From: Allobranchiibius sp. CTAmp26
GTDB lineage: Bacteria > Actinomycetota > Actinomycetes > Actinomycetales > Dermatophilaceae
NCBI RefSeq assembly: GCF_017565405.1
Contig: NZ_JAGEKR010000008.1
Coordinates: forward strand, 48,723 to 112,722
Direction: 5' to 3'
DNA length: 64,000 nucleotides
The notes beneath the pieces are model-generated. The model worked only from the letters and a program-made list of their open reading frames with translations. It was not told where the DNA came from and made no database searches. Both the position numbers and the translations under genes were made by a program. Shown piece after piece: positions 1 through 8,256 of the stretch. How positions within the stretch are numbered: the stretch's first letter is position 1; every line of letters begins with the position of its first letter.

Positions 1-305
1 CGCGCGACAAGAACTTCTACAACAAGCTTGCCGTGCGGATGGGCTTCGAGCAGGAGGCCGGCACGGTGCAGGACCTCTACCTGCAGCGCCAGCACCGCGA
101 GGCGGCGGGTGCCGTCCCGCGCGACTTCATCGACCAGACCTCGCTGATCGGTCCCAAGGACCGGATCGCGCAGCGGCTGCACCGGTACGCCGAGGCGGGT
201 GTCACCACGATCAACGTCGCGCCGGTCGGGGAATCGCTGGAGGATCGCCTGGCCACCCTCGTGCTCATGCGTGAGGTGCTCGATCGCGAAGGCCTCGCCG
301 ACTGA
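1..305 (+). CDS. LLM-class flavin oxidoreductase, C-terminal fragment
   Basis: The reading frame is open from the left edge, so the N terminus lies outside the window. The visible ~100 residues end with a segment containing DRIAQRLHRYAEAGVTTINV and a closing helix. This matches the C terminus of luciferase-like monooxygenases (LLM class, often F420-dependent in actinobacteria), in which a late G-x-x-x-x-I-x-x-R-L segment is followed by a G-V-T strand. Its stop overlaps the next start by one base (TGATG), so the two genes are probably co-transcribed and coupled. Cofactor and substrate cannot be read from this fragment. Confidence 0.75.
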   Translation, partial: RDKNFYNKLAVRMGFEQEAGTVQDLYLQRQHREAAGAVPRDFIDQTSLIGPKDRIAQRLHRYAEAGVTTINVAPVGESLEDRLATLVLMREVLDREGLAD

Positions 306-1120
306 TGGCGACTCTCCTGCTGCTGCGGCACGGCCGCAGCTCGGCCAACACTGCCGGCGTCCTCGCCGGCTGGACCCCCGACGTCCACCTCGACGACACC
401 GGTCGCGAACAGGTGCGACGACTGTCCGAGCAGCTCGCCGTGCTCCCGATCGCGCGCGTCGTCTCGAGTCCCCTCGAACGCTGCCAGGAGACCGCCGCCG
501 CGGTCGCCGCGCCGCACAGCCTGCAGGTCGAGACCGATCAGGACCTGGGGGAGTGCAAGTACGGCGCGTGGACCGGACGCAAGATCTCCGAGCTCGCCAA
601 GGAACCCCTGTGGCGCACCGTGCAGGACCACCCGGCCGGTGCCGTCTTCCCCCCGTCGGAGGACTTCGAGTCCGAGTCGCTCGCCGGGATGCACGCCCGC
701 GCGGTCGCCGCCGTACGCCGGTTGGATGCGGAAATCGAGGCCGAGCACGGGCCGCAGGCGGTCTGGTGCGCGGTGTCCCACGGCGACGTCATCAAGGCCA
801 TCCTGGCCGACGCGCTCGGGCTGCACCTCGACCAGTTCCAGCGCATCATGACCGGCCCGGCGTCGCTGTCGGTGGTGCGGTACACCCCCAACCGGCCGTT
901 CGTCGTACGCGTCAACGACCAGGCGCGTGACGTCGCCGACCTGTTGCCGAGCAAGCAGGAATCGAGCGGCGACGCCACACCTGGTGGCTCCACGGGCGTC
1001 GCCGACGGGTCCGGTCAGGACGCTGCGGCGACCGGGCCGGACGGCGCCGGCGACGCGCACGGTCACGACACGGTCGCGACCGGGTCCACCGGTTCATCGG
1101 TCGCCGATGTCGCCGATTAG
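305..1120 (+). CDS. Histidine phosphatase family (MSMEG_4193-type phosphomutase-like) protein
   Basis: 271 aa. The N-terminal LLLLRHGRSSAN motif carries the catalytic RHG of the histidine phosphatase/phosphoglycerate mutase superfamily. VSSPLERCQETA supplies the second Arg pocket and AVSHGDVIKA the second active-site His. The family fold ends near residue 205. The last ~65 residues are a Gly/Asp/Ser/Thr-rich, probably disordered tail that is not part of the catalytic domain. In actinobacteria this subfamily sits next to the DUF3090 and SCO1664-type genes, as here. The physiological substrate is unknown. It overlaps the upstream gene by one base and lies 9 bp before the next, consistent with an operon ending at mshC. 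Confidence 0.85.
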   Translation: MATLLLLRHGRSSANTAGVLAGWTPDVHLDDTGREQVRRLSEQLAVLPIARVVSSPLERCQETAAAVAAPHSLQVETDQDLGECKYGAWTGRKISELAKEPLWRTVQDHPAGAVFPPSEDFESESLAGMHARAVAAVRRLDAEIEAEHGPQAVWCAVSHGDVIKAILADALGLHLDQFQRIMTGPASLSVVRYTPNRPFVVRVNDQARDVADLLPSKQESSGDATPGGSTGVADGSGQDAAATGPDGAGDAHGHDTVATGSTGSSVADVAD

Positions 1121-1129
1121 AGTCTGAGC

Positions 1130-1669
1130 ATGCGTTTGTTGGAGTTCGAGCACCCGGACCGGTTCGTCGCCGGCACCGTGGGCCCGCCCGGAGGACGCAC
1201 CTTCTTCCTGCAGGCCGTACAGGGCCGGGCCGTGGTGTCGGTGTCCCTGGAGAAGGAGCAGGTGGCGGTGCTCGCCGAGCGCGTCAACGACCTGCTCGAT
1301 GAGGTCGACGCCACCGCGGACGTCCCCCAGGCGCCCCAGGACAATGACCCGCTGAGCACGCCGATCGACGACGAGTTCCGGGTCAGCACCATGAGCCTGG
1401 CGTGGGAGGCCGACCGCAAGGTTGTGATCATCGAGTGTCACGACCGCGAGGTGTCGCTGGAACCCGACGAGACCGGCGCCGACCTGGTCGAGGTGACCGA
1501 GCCGGACGCGAGCCTCATGCGCGTGGTGCTGCGACCCGAACTGGCTCGTGAGTTCGCCCGCCGCAGCCTCGCCGCCGTCGCGAGCGGACGCCCGCCGTGT
1601 CCGTTCTGCGGGGAGCCCCTCGAACCCACCGGCCACGTGTGTCCCCGTGCCAACGGCTATCGACGCTAG
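1130..1669 (+). CDS. DUF3090 family protein with C-terminal zinc-binding motif
   Basis: 179 aa, a conserved actinobacterial family of unknown function. The N terminus (FEHPDRFVAGTVGPPGGRTF) is typical. The C terminus contains CPFCGEPLEPTGHVC, a C-x2-C...H-x-C arrangement that could bind one zinc. The middle is acidic with regular beta-strand alternation. The gene lies 9 bp after the phosphomutase-like gene, and its last 23 bases overlap the probable start of the next gene in another frame. In related genomes the same trio precedes mshC. A shared pathway with mycothiol synthesis is only an inference from neighbourhood. Confidence 0.85.
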   Translation: MRLLEFEHPDRFVAGTVGPPGGRTFFLQAVQGRAVVSVSLEKEQVAVLAERVNDLLDEVDATADVPQAPQDNDPLSTPIDDEFRVSTMSLAWEADRKVVIIECHDREVSLEPDETGADLVEVTEPDASLMRVVLRPELAREFARRSLAAVASGRPPCPFCGEPLEPTGHVCPRANGYRR

Positions 1670-2450
1670 CTCCGACGACATCCTCGCGACGTTGCGCGAG
1701 GGCGAGTTGGAGATCGAGGGTCGACTGGTCGACGCCTCGAACGTCGCACTGCGGGTGTGGGCCGGCAGCGACGACCCGATAGCCGCCGTCTACAAGCCGA
1801 TTCGCGGCGAACGGCCGCTGTGGGATTTCCCGGACGATTCGCTGGCCGCTCGCGAGGTCGCGGCGTTCATGGTGTCCGACGTCGGCGGCTGGGATCTCAT
1901 CCCGCCCACCGTGATGCGCGACGGTCCCCTGGGCGCGGGGTCGGTGCAGCAGTGGGTCGGACCCTTGGACGAGCGTCCGGACCACGAGCTGCTACGGGTG
2001 GATCACGGCTCGGACGTGCCCGAGGGGTACGTGCCGATCTGGTCGGTGCTCGACGACTACGACCGCTCTCAGATCGTGTCGCACTCGACCACACAGGCGC
2101 TGCGCGATCTGGCCGTGCTGGACGCGGTCCTGAACAACGCCGACCGCAAGGCCAGCGCGATCATCGTGGACGAGGGCCGGGTGTGGGCGATCGACCAGGG
2201 GCTCTGCTTCAACTCGGCGCCGAAGTTGCGCACCTGTCTGTGGGGATTCGCGGGCGACCCCATCGATCAGGAGAATCTGCTGCGTCTGGAGCGTCTCGCG
2301 GAATTCCTGCGCGAGGACAACCCCCTCGAGGGTCTCCTCACACACCTCGAACTGGAGGCCCTGCGGTCCCGGTGCGCGCGGCTGCTGCGGGAGGAAACCT
2401 ACCCGAAGGTCCCCGAGGGACGCACACCACTGCCATGGCCGCTCTGGTGA
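1647..2450 (+). CDS. SCO1664 family protein (PI3/PI4-kinase-like fold)
   Basis: 267 aa from GTG at 1647. The open frame extends further upstream, but that part lies inside the DUF3090 gene, has shadow-like composition and would be too long for the family. Residues around NNADRKASAII and WAIDQGLCFN resemble the N-x-x-D-R-K and I-D-x-G motifs of the PI3/PI4-kinase/HipA-like fold: a catalytic Asp and a metal-binding Asp. AAVYKPIRGERPLWDFP supplies the Lys-containing nucleotide-binding strand. It is a conserved actinobacterial protein with no assigned substrate, and it directly precedes mshC (19 bp gap). Confidence 0.82.
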   Translation: MPTAIDASSDDILATLREGELEIEGRLVDASNVALRVWAGSDDPIAAVYKPIRGERPLWDFPDDSLAAREVAAFMVSDVGGWDLIPPTVMRDGPLGAGSVQQWVGPLDERPDHELLRVDHGSDVPEGYVPIWSVLDDYDRSQIVSHSTTQALRDLAVLDAVLNNADRKASAIIVDEGRVWAIDQGLCFNSAPKLRTCLWGFAGDPIDQENLLRLERLAEFLREDNPLEGLLTHLELEALRSRCARLLREETYPKVPEGRTPLPWPLW

Positions 2451-2469
2451 CCCGGATAGGCTGACCGAC

Positions 2470-3720
2470 GTGAAGTCCTGGCCCTCCCCGAAGATTCCCA
2501 CCGTCGAGGGCAGCGGCCAGGACCTGAGGTTGCACAACCCGGTCACCGGCGCACTCGACACCGTCGAACTGCGCGACGACACCGCCCGGATGTACGTCTG
2601 CGGGATCACCCCGTACGACGCGACGCACCTCGGCCACGCGGCGACCTACGTGACCTTCGACCTCGCCGCGCGAGTCTGGCTCGACGCCGGTCGTCAGGTG
2701 CTCTACGTGCAGAACGTCACCGACATCGACGACCCGCTGCTGGAGCGTGCGGCTCGCGACGGGATCGACTGGCGCGATCTCGCACACCGCGAGGTGTCGC
2801 TGTTCCAGGACGACATGACCGCACTGCGGGTGCTCGCGCCGGACCACTTCGTGAGCGTGGTCGAGACGATGCCTCGTCACATCGACGTCGTCGGCCGCCT
2901 GCTCGCCTCCGGCGCGGCGTACACGATCGCGATCCCCGAGGACGACGGGCCGTTGGACGGTGCGGCCGATGTCTACCTCGATCTGTCCCAGCAGTCGTCG
3001 TTCGGCGACGTCAGCGGCTGGGACCGCGCGCAGATGATGTCGGTCTTCGCCGACCGTGGGGGAGACCCGGATCGCGCCGGCAAACGCGACCAGCTCGATC
3101 CGTTGCTGTGGCGCGGTGCCCGTGCGGGTGAGCCGTCGTGGGACGGCGGCGCGGTCGGTCCCGGTCGCCCAGGCTGGCATGTGGAGTGCACGACGATTGC
3201 GCTGGACCACCTCGGCATGGGCTTCGAGCTGCAGGGCGGGGGGACCGACCTGCGTTTCCCGCACCACGAGATGAGCGCCGTCCAGGCCGTCGCGCTGACC
3301 GGCGACAAGCCCTTCGCCGAGCACTACGCGCGTCAGGCCATGGTCGGCTTCGACGGCGAGAAGATGAGCAAGTCCAAGGGCAACCTGGTGCGGGTCTCGG
3401 AGTTGACGCTCGCCGGCCACGATCCGATGGCGGTGCGCCTCGTGCTGCTCGACCAGCACTACCGCACGGAGTGGGAGTACACCCCAGACCTTCTCGCCGC
3501 GGCCGAGCAGCGGCTCGACCGGTGGCGGGATGCGGTGGGCCGCGGTGAGGATGGCGACGCCGAGGTGCTCGTCGACGGGATCCGTCGCGCGCTGTGCGAC
3601 GACCTCGATGCGCCGCGGGCGCTCCAGCTCATCGACGACTGGTGCGCGACCGCGACTGCCGGCGGTGCGTCGCCGCTCGTCGCGAGGGCGGTCGACGCCC
3701 TGCTCGGCATCGCTCTCTGA
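2470..3720 (+). CDS. mshC: L-cysteine:1D-myo-inositol 2-amino-2-deoxy-alpha-D-glucopyranoside ligase
   Basis: 416 aa, GTG start. It performs the ATP-dependent ligation of cysteine to GlcN-Ins in mycothiol biosynthesis and is related to class I cysteinyl-tRNA synthetase. The zinc-site Cys lies in YVCGITPYD (about residue 43), followed by the HIGH-like HLGHA. WHVECTTIA and FPHHEMSAVQ supply further zinc ligands, and KMSKSKGNL is the KMSKS signature near residue 298. Its length fits MshC, which is shorter than CysRS and lacks the anticodon-binding domain. It is the last gene of the left operon. Its 3' end faces the convergent DUF222/HNH gene with a palindromic element between them. Confidence 0.95.
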   Translation: MKSWPSPKIPTVEGSGQDLRLHNPVTGALDTVELRDDTARMYVCGITPYDATHLGHAATYVTFDLAARVWLDAGRQVLYVQNVTDIDDPLLERAARDGIDWRDLAHREVSLFQDDMTALRVLAPDHFVSVVETMPRHIDVVGRLLASGAAYTIAIPEDDGPLDGAADVYLDLSQQSSFGDVSGWDRAQMMSVFADRGGDPDRAGKRDQLDPLLWRGARAGEPSWDGGAVGPGRPGWHVECTTIALDHLGMGFELQGGGTDLRFPHHEMSAVQAVALTGDKPFAEHYARQAMVGFDGEKMSKSKGNLVRVSELTLAGHDPMAVRLVLLDQHYRTEWEYTPDLLAAAEQRLDRWRDAVGRGEDGDAEVLVDGIRRALCDDLDAPRALQLIDDWCATATAGGASPLVARAVDALLGIAL

Positions 3721-3754
3721 GCCGCTCGTACGCCGCGCGTCTTGCGCATCCACG

Positions 3755-3816
3755 TTGACGGTGTTCGCGTCGATTGACGGTGTTCGAACGCCGTCAGTGG
3801 TGGTAAACGCCGTCAG
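3755..3816. repeat. Imperfect palindrome of four TGACGGYGTT units at the 3' end of DUF222/HNH gene 1
   Basis: The inner arms are TTGACGGTGTTC (3774-3785) and GAACGCCGTCAG (3786-3797). The outer arms are TTGACGGTGTTC (3755-3766) and AAACGCCGTCAG (3805-3816). They are symmetric about 3785/3786 with divergent linkers. The element sits between convergent mshC and the HNH gene and ends two bases from the HNH stop codon. It could act as a bidirectional terminator. A much better preserved palindrome with the same unit occurs at the other DUF222/HNH gene (53687-53760). Confidence 0.7.
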
Positions 3817-3818
3817 GG

Positions 3819-5270
3819 TCATGCCGCGCCCCTGCCTTGGTGGCCGGGCTGTTGTGGCATGAGTCCGGGGGTGGGGTTCCAGGTGACGCCGGTGGGTGTG
3901 ACGGTGGCGGTGAGCAGGTCGCGGTGCACGATGGTGTGGTGGCGGCCGCACAGCAGTGCCGCGTTCTGAAGGTTGGTCTTGCCGCCGGCCCACCAGGGCT
4001 TCACATGGTGGGCTTTGCACCAGTCGGGTGGTCGATCACAGCCCGGGAACGTGCACCCTTCATCGCGGTGGATGATCGCGGTTCTGAGTCCACCGGTGAA
4101 CAGGCGTCGGGTGCGCCCGACATCGAGGGGTTCGGACTCGCCACCGAGAACCATCGGGATGAGGTCGGCGTTGCATGCCATTCGCCGCAGGGTCCCGGCG
4201 TCGAGCAGGTCACCGTTGATCGTTCGCCCGACGCCAGGGAGGTGGCCTGCGGTGGTGAGCTGGTCGATCAGGGTCTGGTGGTCGAAGGTGATGACGATCT
4301 TGGCCGACCCGCCGACGTTGCCGTTGCTGTGGGACCGGTCCTCGTCCAGCAACCGGGCCGCAGTGTCGGCCAGTTCCATCAGCGCGTCCGCGCGCCGCTT
4401 GCCGGGGGTGCGGGTGTCCCGCTCGGCCACGACACCGGCACCCAGGCCGGATACCGGGTCGGTCTCTGCAGCAACACCACCACCGGCCGCGGCGGCGGCG
4501 GGGCACGATGCGGGAGCGGGGGCGGCGAGGGCTTGGATGGCGTGTTTGATCACCGCGGCGTGACCGGTGGACAGGTCCGCGGTCAACCGGGTCAACCCGT
4601 TCGGCAGGTCCGCCCACGTGAGCGTTTCGCAGGCCTGCTGGTGTTCTTCGTCGGCGACGAGGACTTCGGGGGCGAACCGGCCGATGATTCGCGCGGACAG
4701 GTCCCGCAGGGTGCGGGCCCCGGTGTGCGATAACGCGAGGTACCAGGAGAGGACCTCGTCCCGATCGGCACCGGGGATCACCGGCAACACCTTCGGTGCC
4801 TCCCGCAGCGCGACCTGCGCGCATCGCACAGTGACGACCCCCGCGGCCAACGCACCGGCGACGACCCGGTTACGAGGGTCAGCGCACCCGGTCGCGACCA
4901 CACCCACCCGCCGGCAGGCGGATGAGTCGGCAACGGCACCGTCACTCTCGGTGACACAACTAGCGACCCAGCCACCCGCATCCGTTGCCGTGGAGTTGGC
5001 CACGGTCCCGCGGGTGACCGCCTCGGTCGTAGCGACCGCCGCCAGCGACTCGGCCCGCGACGACAAACCCACCATCGCGGCCACGAACCCACCCAGCTGG
5101 GCCTCACTCAGTTGGTACAGCGCACCGGGCCACCCCTGAAGGTCCGCCACCAGATCGGCCAGCCGACCCAGCAGCTCAGGCGCCGCACCGGGACCGGCCG
5201 GCACCACCGGTGGGGCAGGCGGCAGCGACGCATTCGGCACCCGAGAGATCCCCTCGACACTCATCCGCAC
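3819..5270 (-). CDS. DUF222 / HNH endonuclease domain protein (13E12 family), copy 1
   Basis: 483 aa. The N-terminal two-thirds is DUF222: a helix-rich core with WPGALYQL, LSSRAESLAAVAT, the conserved RGTVANSTAT, and DRDEVLSWYLALS followed by RTLRDLSARI. An Ala/Gly/Pro-rich linker lies near residue 250. The C terminus is an HNH nuclease: CTFPGCDRPPDWCKAHHVKP with downstream N and H (NAALLCGRHH), the full Cys4-type HNH/zinc set. The family is the actinobacterial 13E12 repeat group, whose cellular role is unresolved. Upstream sequence has a LexA-box-like dyad and DnaA-box-like 9-mers. A paralogue lies at 53757-55202. Confidence 0.9.
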   Translation of the reverse strand: MRMSVEGISRVPNASLPPAPPVVPAGPGAAPELLGRLADLVADLQGWPGALYQLSEAQLGGFVAAMVGLSSRAESLAAVATTEAVTRGTVANSTATDAGGWVASCVTESDGAVADSSACRRVGVVATGCADPRNRVVAGALAAGVVTVRCAQVALREAPKVLPVIPGADRDEVLSWYLALSHTGARTLRDLSARIIGRFAPEVLVADEEHQQACETLTWADLPNGLTRLTADLSTGHAAVIKHAIQALAAPAPASCPAAAAAGGGVAAETDPVSGLGAGVVAERDTRTPGKRRADALMELADTAARLLDEDRSHSNGNVGGSAKIVITFDHQTLIDQLTTAGHLPGVGRTINGDLLDAGTLRRMACNADLIPMVLGGESEPLDVGRTRRLFTGGLRTAIIHRDEGCTFPGCDRPPDWCKAHHVKPWWAGGKTNLQNAALLCGRHHTIVHRDLLTATVTPTGVTWNPTPGLMPQQPGHQGRGAA

Positions 5271-5315
5271 CCACCCCCTTTGCAGTCGCCCGGCAGGTCT
5301 GCGATCTACCTCTCA

Positions 5316-5331
5316 TCGTACGCGCGTTCGA
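5316..5331. promoter_or_regulatory. LexA/SOS-box-like dyad upstream of DUF222/HNH copy 1
   Basis: The sequence TCGTAC-GCGC-GTTCGA differs at one position from the actinobacterial/mycobacterial SOS consensus TCGAAC-N4-GTTCGA. Its near edge is 46 bp upstream of the HNH gene start at 5270. The second DUF222/HNH gene has a related dyad 47 bp upstream. Binding by LexA is inferred from sequence alone. Confidence 0.6.
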
Positions 5332-5392
5332 AGCAATGCGCAATAGTCAATTGGTCGAATCTTCATATTTGGCAGCACTATTCGAGCAGAAG

Positions 5393-5430
5393 TTATCCAC
5401 ATCCCCCGCGCAAGAGAGCGCTTGTCCACA
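5393..5430 (+). promoter_or_regulatory. Two DnaA-box-like 9-mers
   Basis: TTATCCACA at 5393-5401 and TTGTCCACA at 5422-5430, same strand. These match the E. coli-type and actinobacterial DnaA-box consensus respectively. They begin 123 and 152 bp upstream of the HNH start, in an unusually AT-rich stretch for this genome (about 5310-5410). There is no replication gene nearby and only two boxes, so this is not an origin. A comparable pair occurs at the second HNH gene. Confidence 0.5.
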
Positions 5431-5530
5431 CCCTCTAGATGAACCCCTTGCGCCCCACGAGCGAAGCCCAGCGGGCCAGGACGGCACCCGCCCTCCAGAT
5501 GATCAGCTTGCCTATGTAACGTCCGAGCAC

Positions 5531-6271
5531 ATGATGATCGAAGTGCAGGCAGCGTCAGGTCCGGCAGAGGCATGGGTGTCCACACCGGACGGGGGCGGCA
5601 CGCACCCCGGAGTGCTCCTCTACATGGACGCCATCGGCCTTCGGCCGCGGTTGCACGAGATGGCCGACCGGATTGCCTCGTGGGGATACGTCGTCCTGGT
5701 CCCGAACGTCTTCTACCGCGTCGGCACGGCGGCGGAGACCTCGCCTGCCGGTGAGCTGGACAGTGACGAGGCCCGCGCGGCGTTCTTCGAGAAGGCGATG
5801 CCGCGTGTCCACGAACTCACCCCCGAGCAGTCACGCCCTGACACGCAGGCCTGGCTGGACGCGCTGACCTCGCGTGACGACGTGAGCACCCCCGTCGGTG
5901 TCCTCGGCTACTGCATGGGCGCACGTCTCGCGGTCCGCGCTGCCGGCGATCATCCCGACCTCGTTGCAGCGTGCGCTGGTTTCCACGGTGGGGGACTGGT
6001 GGCGGACGACCCGCAGAGTCCGCACATGAGCATCTCGACAGCGCGCGCCGAGTTCGTCTTCGGTCACGCCGACAACGACCGGTCGATGACCCCGGACAAC
6101 GTGCAGTCCCTTGGATCGGCGCTTGACGGAGCGGGCCTCACCGCCAAGAACGAGGTCTACTCCGGCGCGCCGCACGGATATTCGATGTCCGATACTGCGG
6201 CGTACGACCACGAGGCGACCGAGCGGTCGTTCCGCGAGTTGCGCGCCCTCCTCGACCGCACGCTGAACTGA
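5531..6271 (+). CDS. Dienelactone hydrolase family protein
   Basis: About 246 aa from ATG 5531 (MMIEVQAASG). The frame stays open upstream, but that part covers the HNH promoter region and is not protein-like. It is an alpha/beta hydrolase of the dienelactone hydrolase/carboxymethylenebutenolidase family. The Cys nucleophile lies in GVLGYCMGARLA, the acid in FGHADNDRSM, and the His in GAPHGYSM. The family hydrolyses lactones or related esters in aromatic catabolism, but many actinobacterial members are uncharacterised and no catabolic genes adjoin it. No clear Shine-Dalgarno precedes 5531, so the start is moderately certain. It appears monocistronic. Confidence 0.88.
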   Translation: MMIEVQAASGPAEAWVSTPDGGGTHPGVLLYMDAIGLRPRLHEMADRIASWGYVVLVPNVFYRVGTAAETSPAGELDSDEARAAFFEKAMPRVHELTPEQSRPDTQAWLDALTSRDDVSTPVGVLGYCMGARLAVRAAGDHPDLVAACAGFHGGGLVADDPQSPHMSISTARAEFVFGHADNDRSMTPDNVQSLGSALDGAGLTAKNEVYSGAPHGYSMSDTAAYDHEATERSFRELRALLDRTLN

Positions 6272-6506
6272 CCCGCGAGTGTCCGCGGGCGCGACCCTGT
6301 CGCGACGCTCACCTCGGACGGTCGATGAGGTGAGGGTGGCGCGTCGCGTGTACGACGGAACCCTGGGCGCGGGTATGGGCGGGCAATCCGGCAGGCTGGT
6401 CTCTACGAACACCTGATGACCACCGCGACTGCCGCCAGGCCCAGGCGGCAGCGCGGCGGTCCGCATACGTCAATGTCACCGCACGCCCGCGAGTCGAAGG
6501 ATGATC

Positions 6507-7154
6507 ATGAAGATCCGCAGCACGGCGATCGTCGTTCTCGCCGCCGCGCCCCTGGTGCTTGCCGGGTGCGGCAGCTCCTCCTCATCCGGGGCGTCGACCA
6601 CGACGAGCAGTACGTCGTCGTCCAGGTCCACGAGCCCGTCCGCGTCGTCCAGTTCGTCGTCCTCGAGCAAGGGCGACTCCATGGCCGGGATGTCGATGGC
6701 GCCCGGTCAAACGATGGGCGCAACGCCGCCGAAGAAGGCGCTGATGGTGTGCGGCGGGGACGTCCCGGCCAACATCAAGGACGCGCTGAAGCTGAGCGCG
6801 ACCCCGAAGGGCACCACGAAGTGGTCGGACAACCTCTTCACCTGCACATACCCGCTGGCTGAGGGCAATCTCGTGCTCCGCGTCAAGCAGTCCACGAACG
6901 ACGCCACGGCCCGCGCGTACTTCGACTCCCGCAAAGCGAGTGCCGCCAAGGTGTCGACCCTGAGCGGTCTGGCATCGCTCGGCCTTCCTGCGTACGAGAC
7001 CGCTGGGGGCACCGCGTCCTTCGTGCGGGACAACCTCACCTTGGAGGTCGACGCGACCGCGATGAAGCCGGTGGTCGGAGTCGACAAGACCACCCGCAAG
7101 GACTTCGCGTACACCGTGGCGTCGTTCGTGCTGGCCTGCTGGCGCGAGCACTGA
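6507..7154 (+). CDS. Secreted lipoprotein with Ser-rich linker, function unknown
   Basis: 215 aa from ATG 6507. GAAGG at 6496-6500 is spaced correctly for this ATG and abuts the alternative ATG at 6501. A type II signal peptide ends in the lipobox VLAGC (Cys about residue 20). A ~40-residue Ser/Thr-rich linker with a short Met-rich patch (SMAGMSM) follows. The remaining ~140 residues form a compact alpha/beta domain with Cys in VCGGDVP, FTCTYPL and LACWREH that may form disulfides. No family recognised. It is probably an actinobacterial surface lipoprotein, and the Met/His content is too slight to call it a metal carrier. Confidence 0.72.
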   Translation: MKIRSTAIVVLAAAPLVLAGCGSSSSSGASTTTSSTSSSRSTSPSASSSSSSSSKGDSMAGMSMAPGQTMGATPPKKALMVCGGDVPANIKDALKLSATPKGTTKWSDNLFTCTYPLAEGNLVLRVKQSTNDATARAYFDSRKASAAKVSTLSGLASLGLPAYETAGGTASFVRDNLTLEVDATAMKPVVGVDKTTRKDFAYTVASFVLACWREH

Positions 7155-7353
7155 CCTGGCGGTCGGCCGGTGGAGGTCGCGGCCGACCGCCCACCCCACG
7201 CGCCGGCATGTCGCAGCCCGACAGGGGGTAGGACGCCTCGCCAACTGCCCACTGCTGCGGCAAGATCCCGGCAAGTCTCCGAAGCCGCTGGCCCCGCCGC
7301 TGCGTTCCGAAAATGGGATGCGGCCGCATGCTTGTCTCGTGTCTGATCGGGGC

Positions 7354-8220
7354 ATGACGATCACCTTGCAGACCCCGGACGTCGTCGATCTCGGCGACGC
7401 AGTGCGCGCGCTGGGGGAGTGGCAGTACGACGGGCCGACCGTGCCGCTGCATCCGGGCGATCTGGGGTGGCACTGGACATCCGGTGCGCAGGCCACCGCG
7501 GCGGCGATGCGCACCTGGGCCCGGGACGGACGACTCGTCGCCGTGGGCTTGCTCGACGGGCCAGAGGTGCTGCGGCTGACGATTGCACCGGACGCTCAGC
7601 ACGACGAGGAGCTGGCACGGCGGATGGCAGCCGACATCACGCAGGTGGAGCGCGGGGTCCTGCCGGCGGGGAAGGTGGCCGTCGAGGCGCGTGATGCCGC
7701 AGTGCTCCGGGGGTTCCTCGCCGATGAGGGGTGGGTCGCGGGCGAAGCGTGGACTCCGCTCTCGCGAGACCTTCGGGATCCGGTGGGGGAGTCGGGGGTG
7801 CGCATCGAGCTCATCGGGCCCGGTCAGGCGTCCGAGCAGACCGTGGTGCATCGATCGGCGTTCGAAAGTCAGAGGTTCACCGACGAACGCTGGCACGCGA
7901 TGGCGGAGGGGCCGGCATACGCCGACGCTCGATCACTGGTCGCGTATGACGACCACGGCCACGCGGTCGCCGAGGTGACGGTGTGGTCCGCGGGCCCGGG
8001 GAAGCCGGGACTGCTCGAACCCATGGGGGTGCATGCGCAGCACCGAGGCCGTGGCTACGGCCGGGCGATCTGCATCGCCGCCGCAGCCGCCCTACGGCAG
8101 ATGGGGTCGTCGAGCGCAACCGTCTGCACCCGGAGCGCGAACACAGGCGGGATCGCCACGTACGAGGCGGCGGGGTACCGGCGGCTGGCGGACGTGGCCG
8201 ACCTGAGCCGCCCTCAGTAG
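7354..8220 (+). CDS. GNAT family N-acetyltransferase (two-domain size)
   Basis: 288 aa from ATG 7354 (MTITLQTPDVV). The C-terminal half is a clear GNAT domain: a beta strand VAEVTVWSAG, then MGVHAQHRGRGYGRAICIA, which carries the R-x-x-G-x-G acetyl-CoA loop, then SANTGGIATYEAAGYRR typical of the final helix-strand. The N-terminal ~140 residues probably form a second, degenerate GNAT-like fold, as in other ~290-residue members. Acceptor substrate unknown. The gene is directly followed by a second GNAT gene on the same strand (36 bp), suggesting co-transcription. Confidence 0.83.
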   Translation: MTITLQTPDVVDLGDAVRALGEWQYDGPTVPLHPGDLGWHWTSGAQATAAAMRTWARDGRLVAVGLLDGPEVLRLTIAPDAQHDEELARRMAADITQVERGVLPAGKVAVEARDAAVLRGFLADEGWVAGEAWTPLSRDLRDPVGESGVRIELIGPGQASEQTVVHRSAFESQRFTDERWHAMAEGPAYADARSLVAYDDHGHAVAEVTVWSAGPGKPGLLEPMGVHAQHRGRGYGRAICIAAAAALRQMGSSSATVCTRSANTGGIATYEAAGYRRLADVADLSRPQ

Positions 8221-8256
8221 AGGGTGGTGAGGCGCATTTCTCATCCAGAGGCTCGG

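Noticed and set aside
2338..4020. 560-aa minus-strand frame antisense to mshC
   Set aside because: It crosses the HNH gene end and palindrome, lacks domains, and mshC on the plus strand is certain.
5393..5430. Replication origin
   Set aside because: Only two DnaA-like boxes and no dnaA, dnaN or partition genes nearby.
5210..5530. N-terminal extension of the dienelactone hydrolase from 5210
   Set aside because: The extension covers the HNH start and its upstream regulatory sites and has no hydrolase-like sequence.
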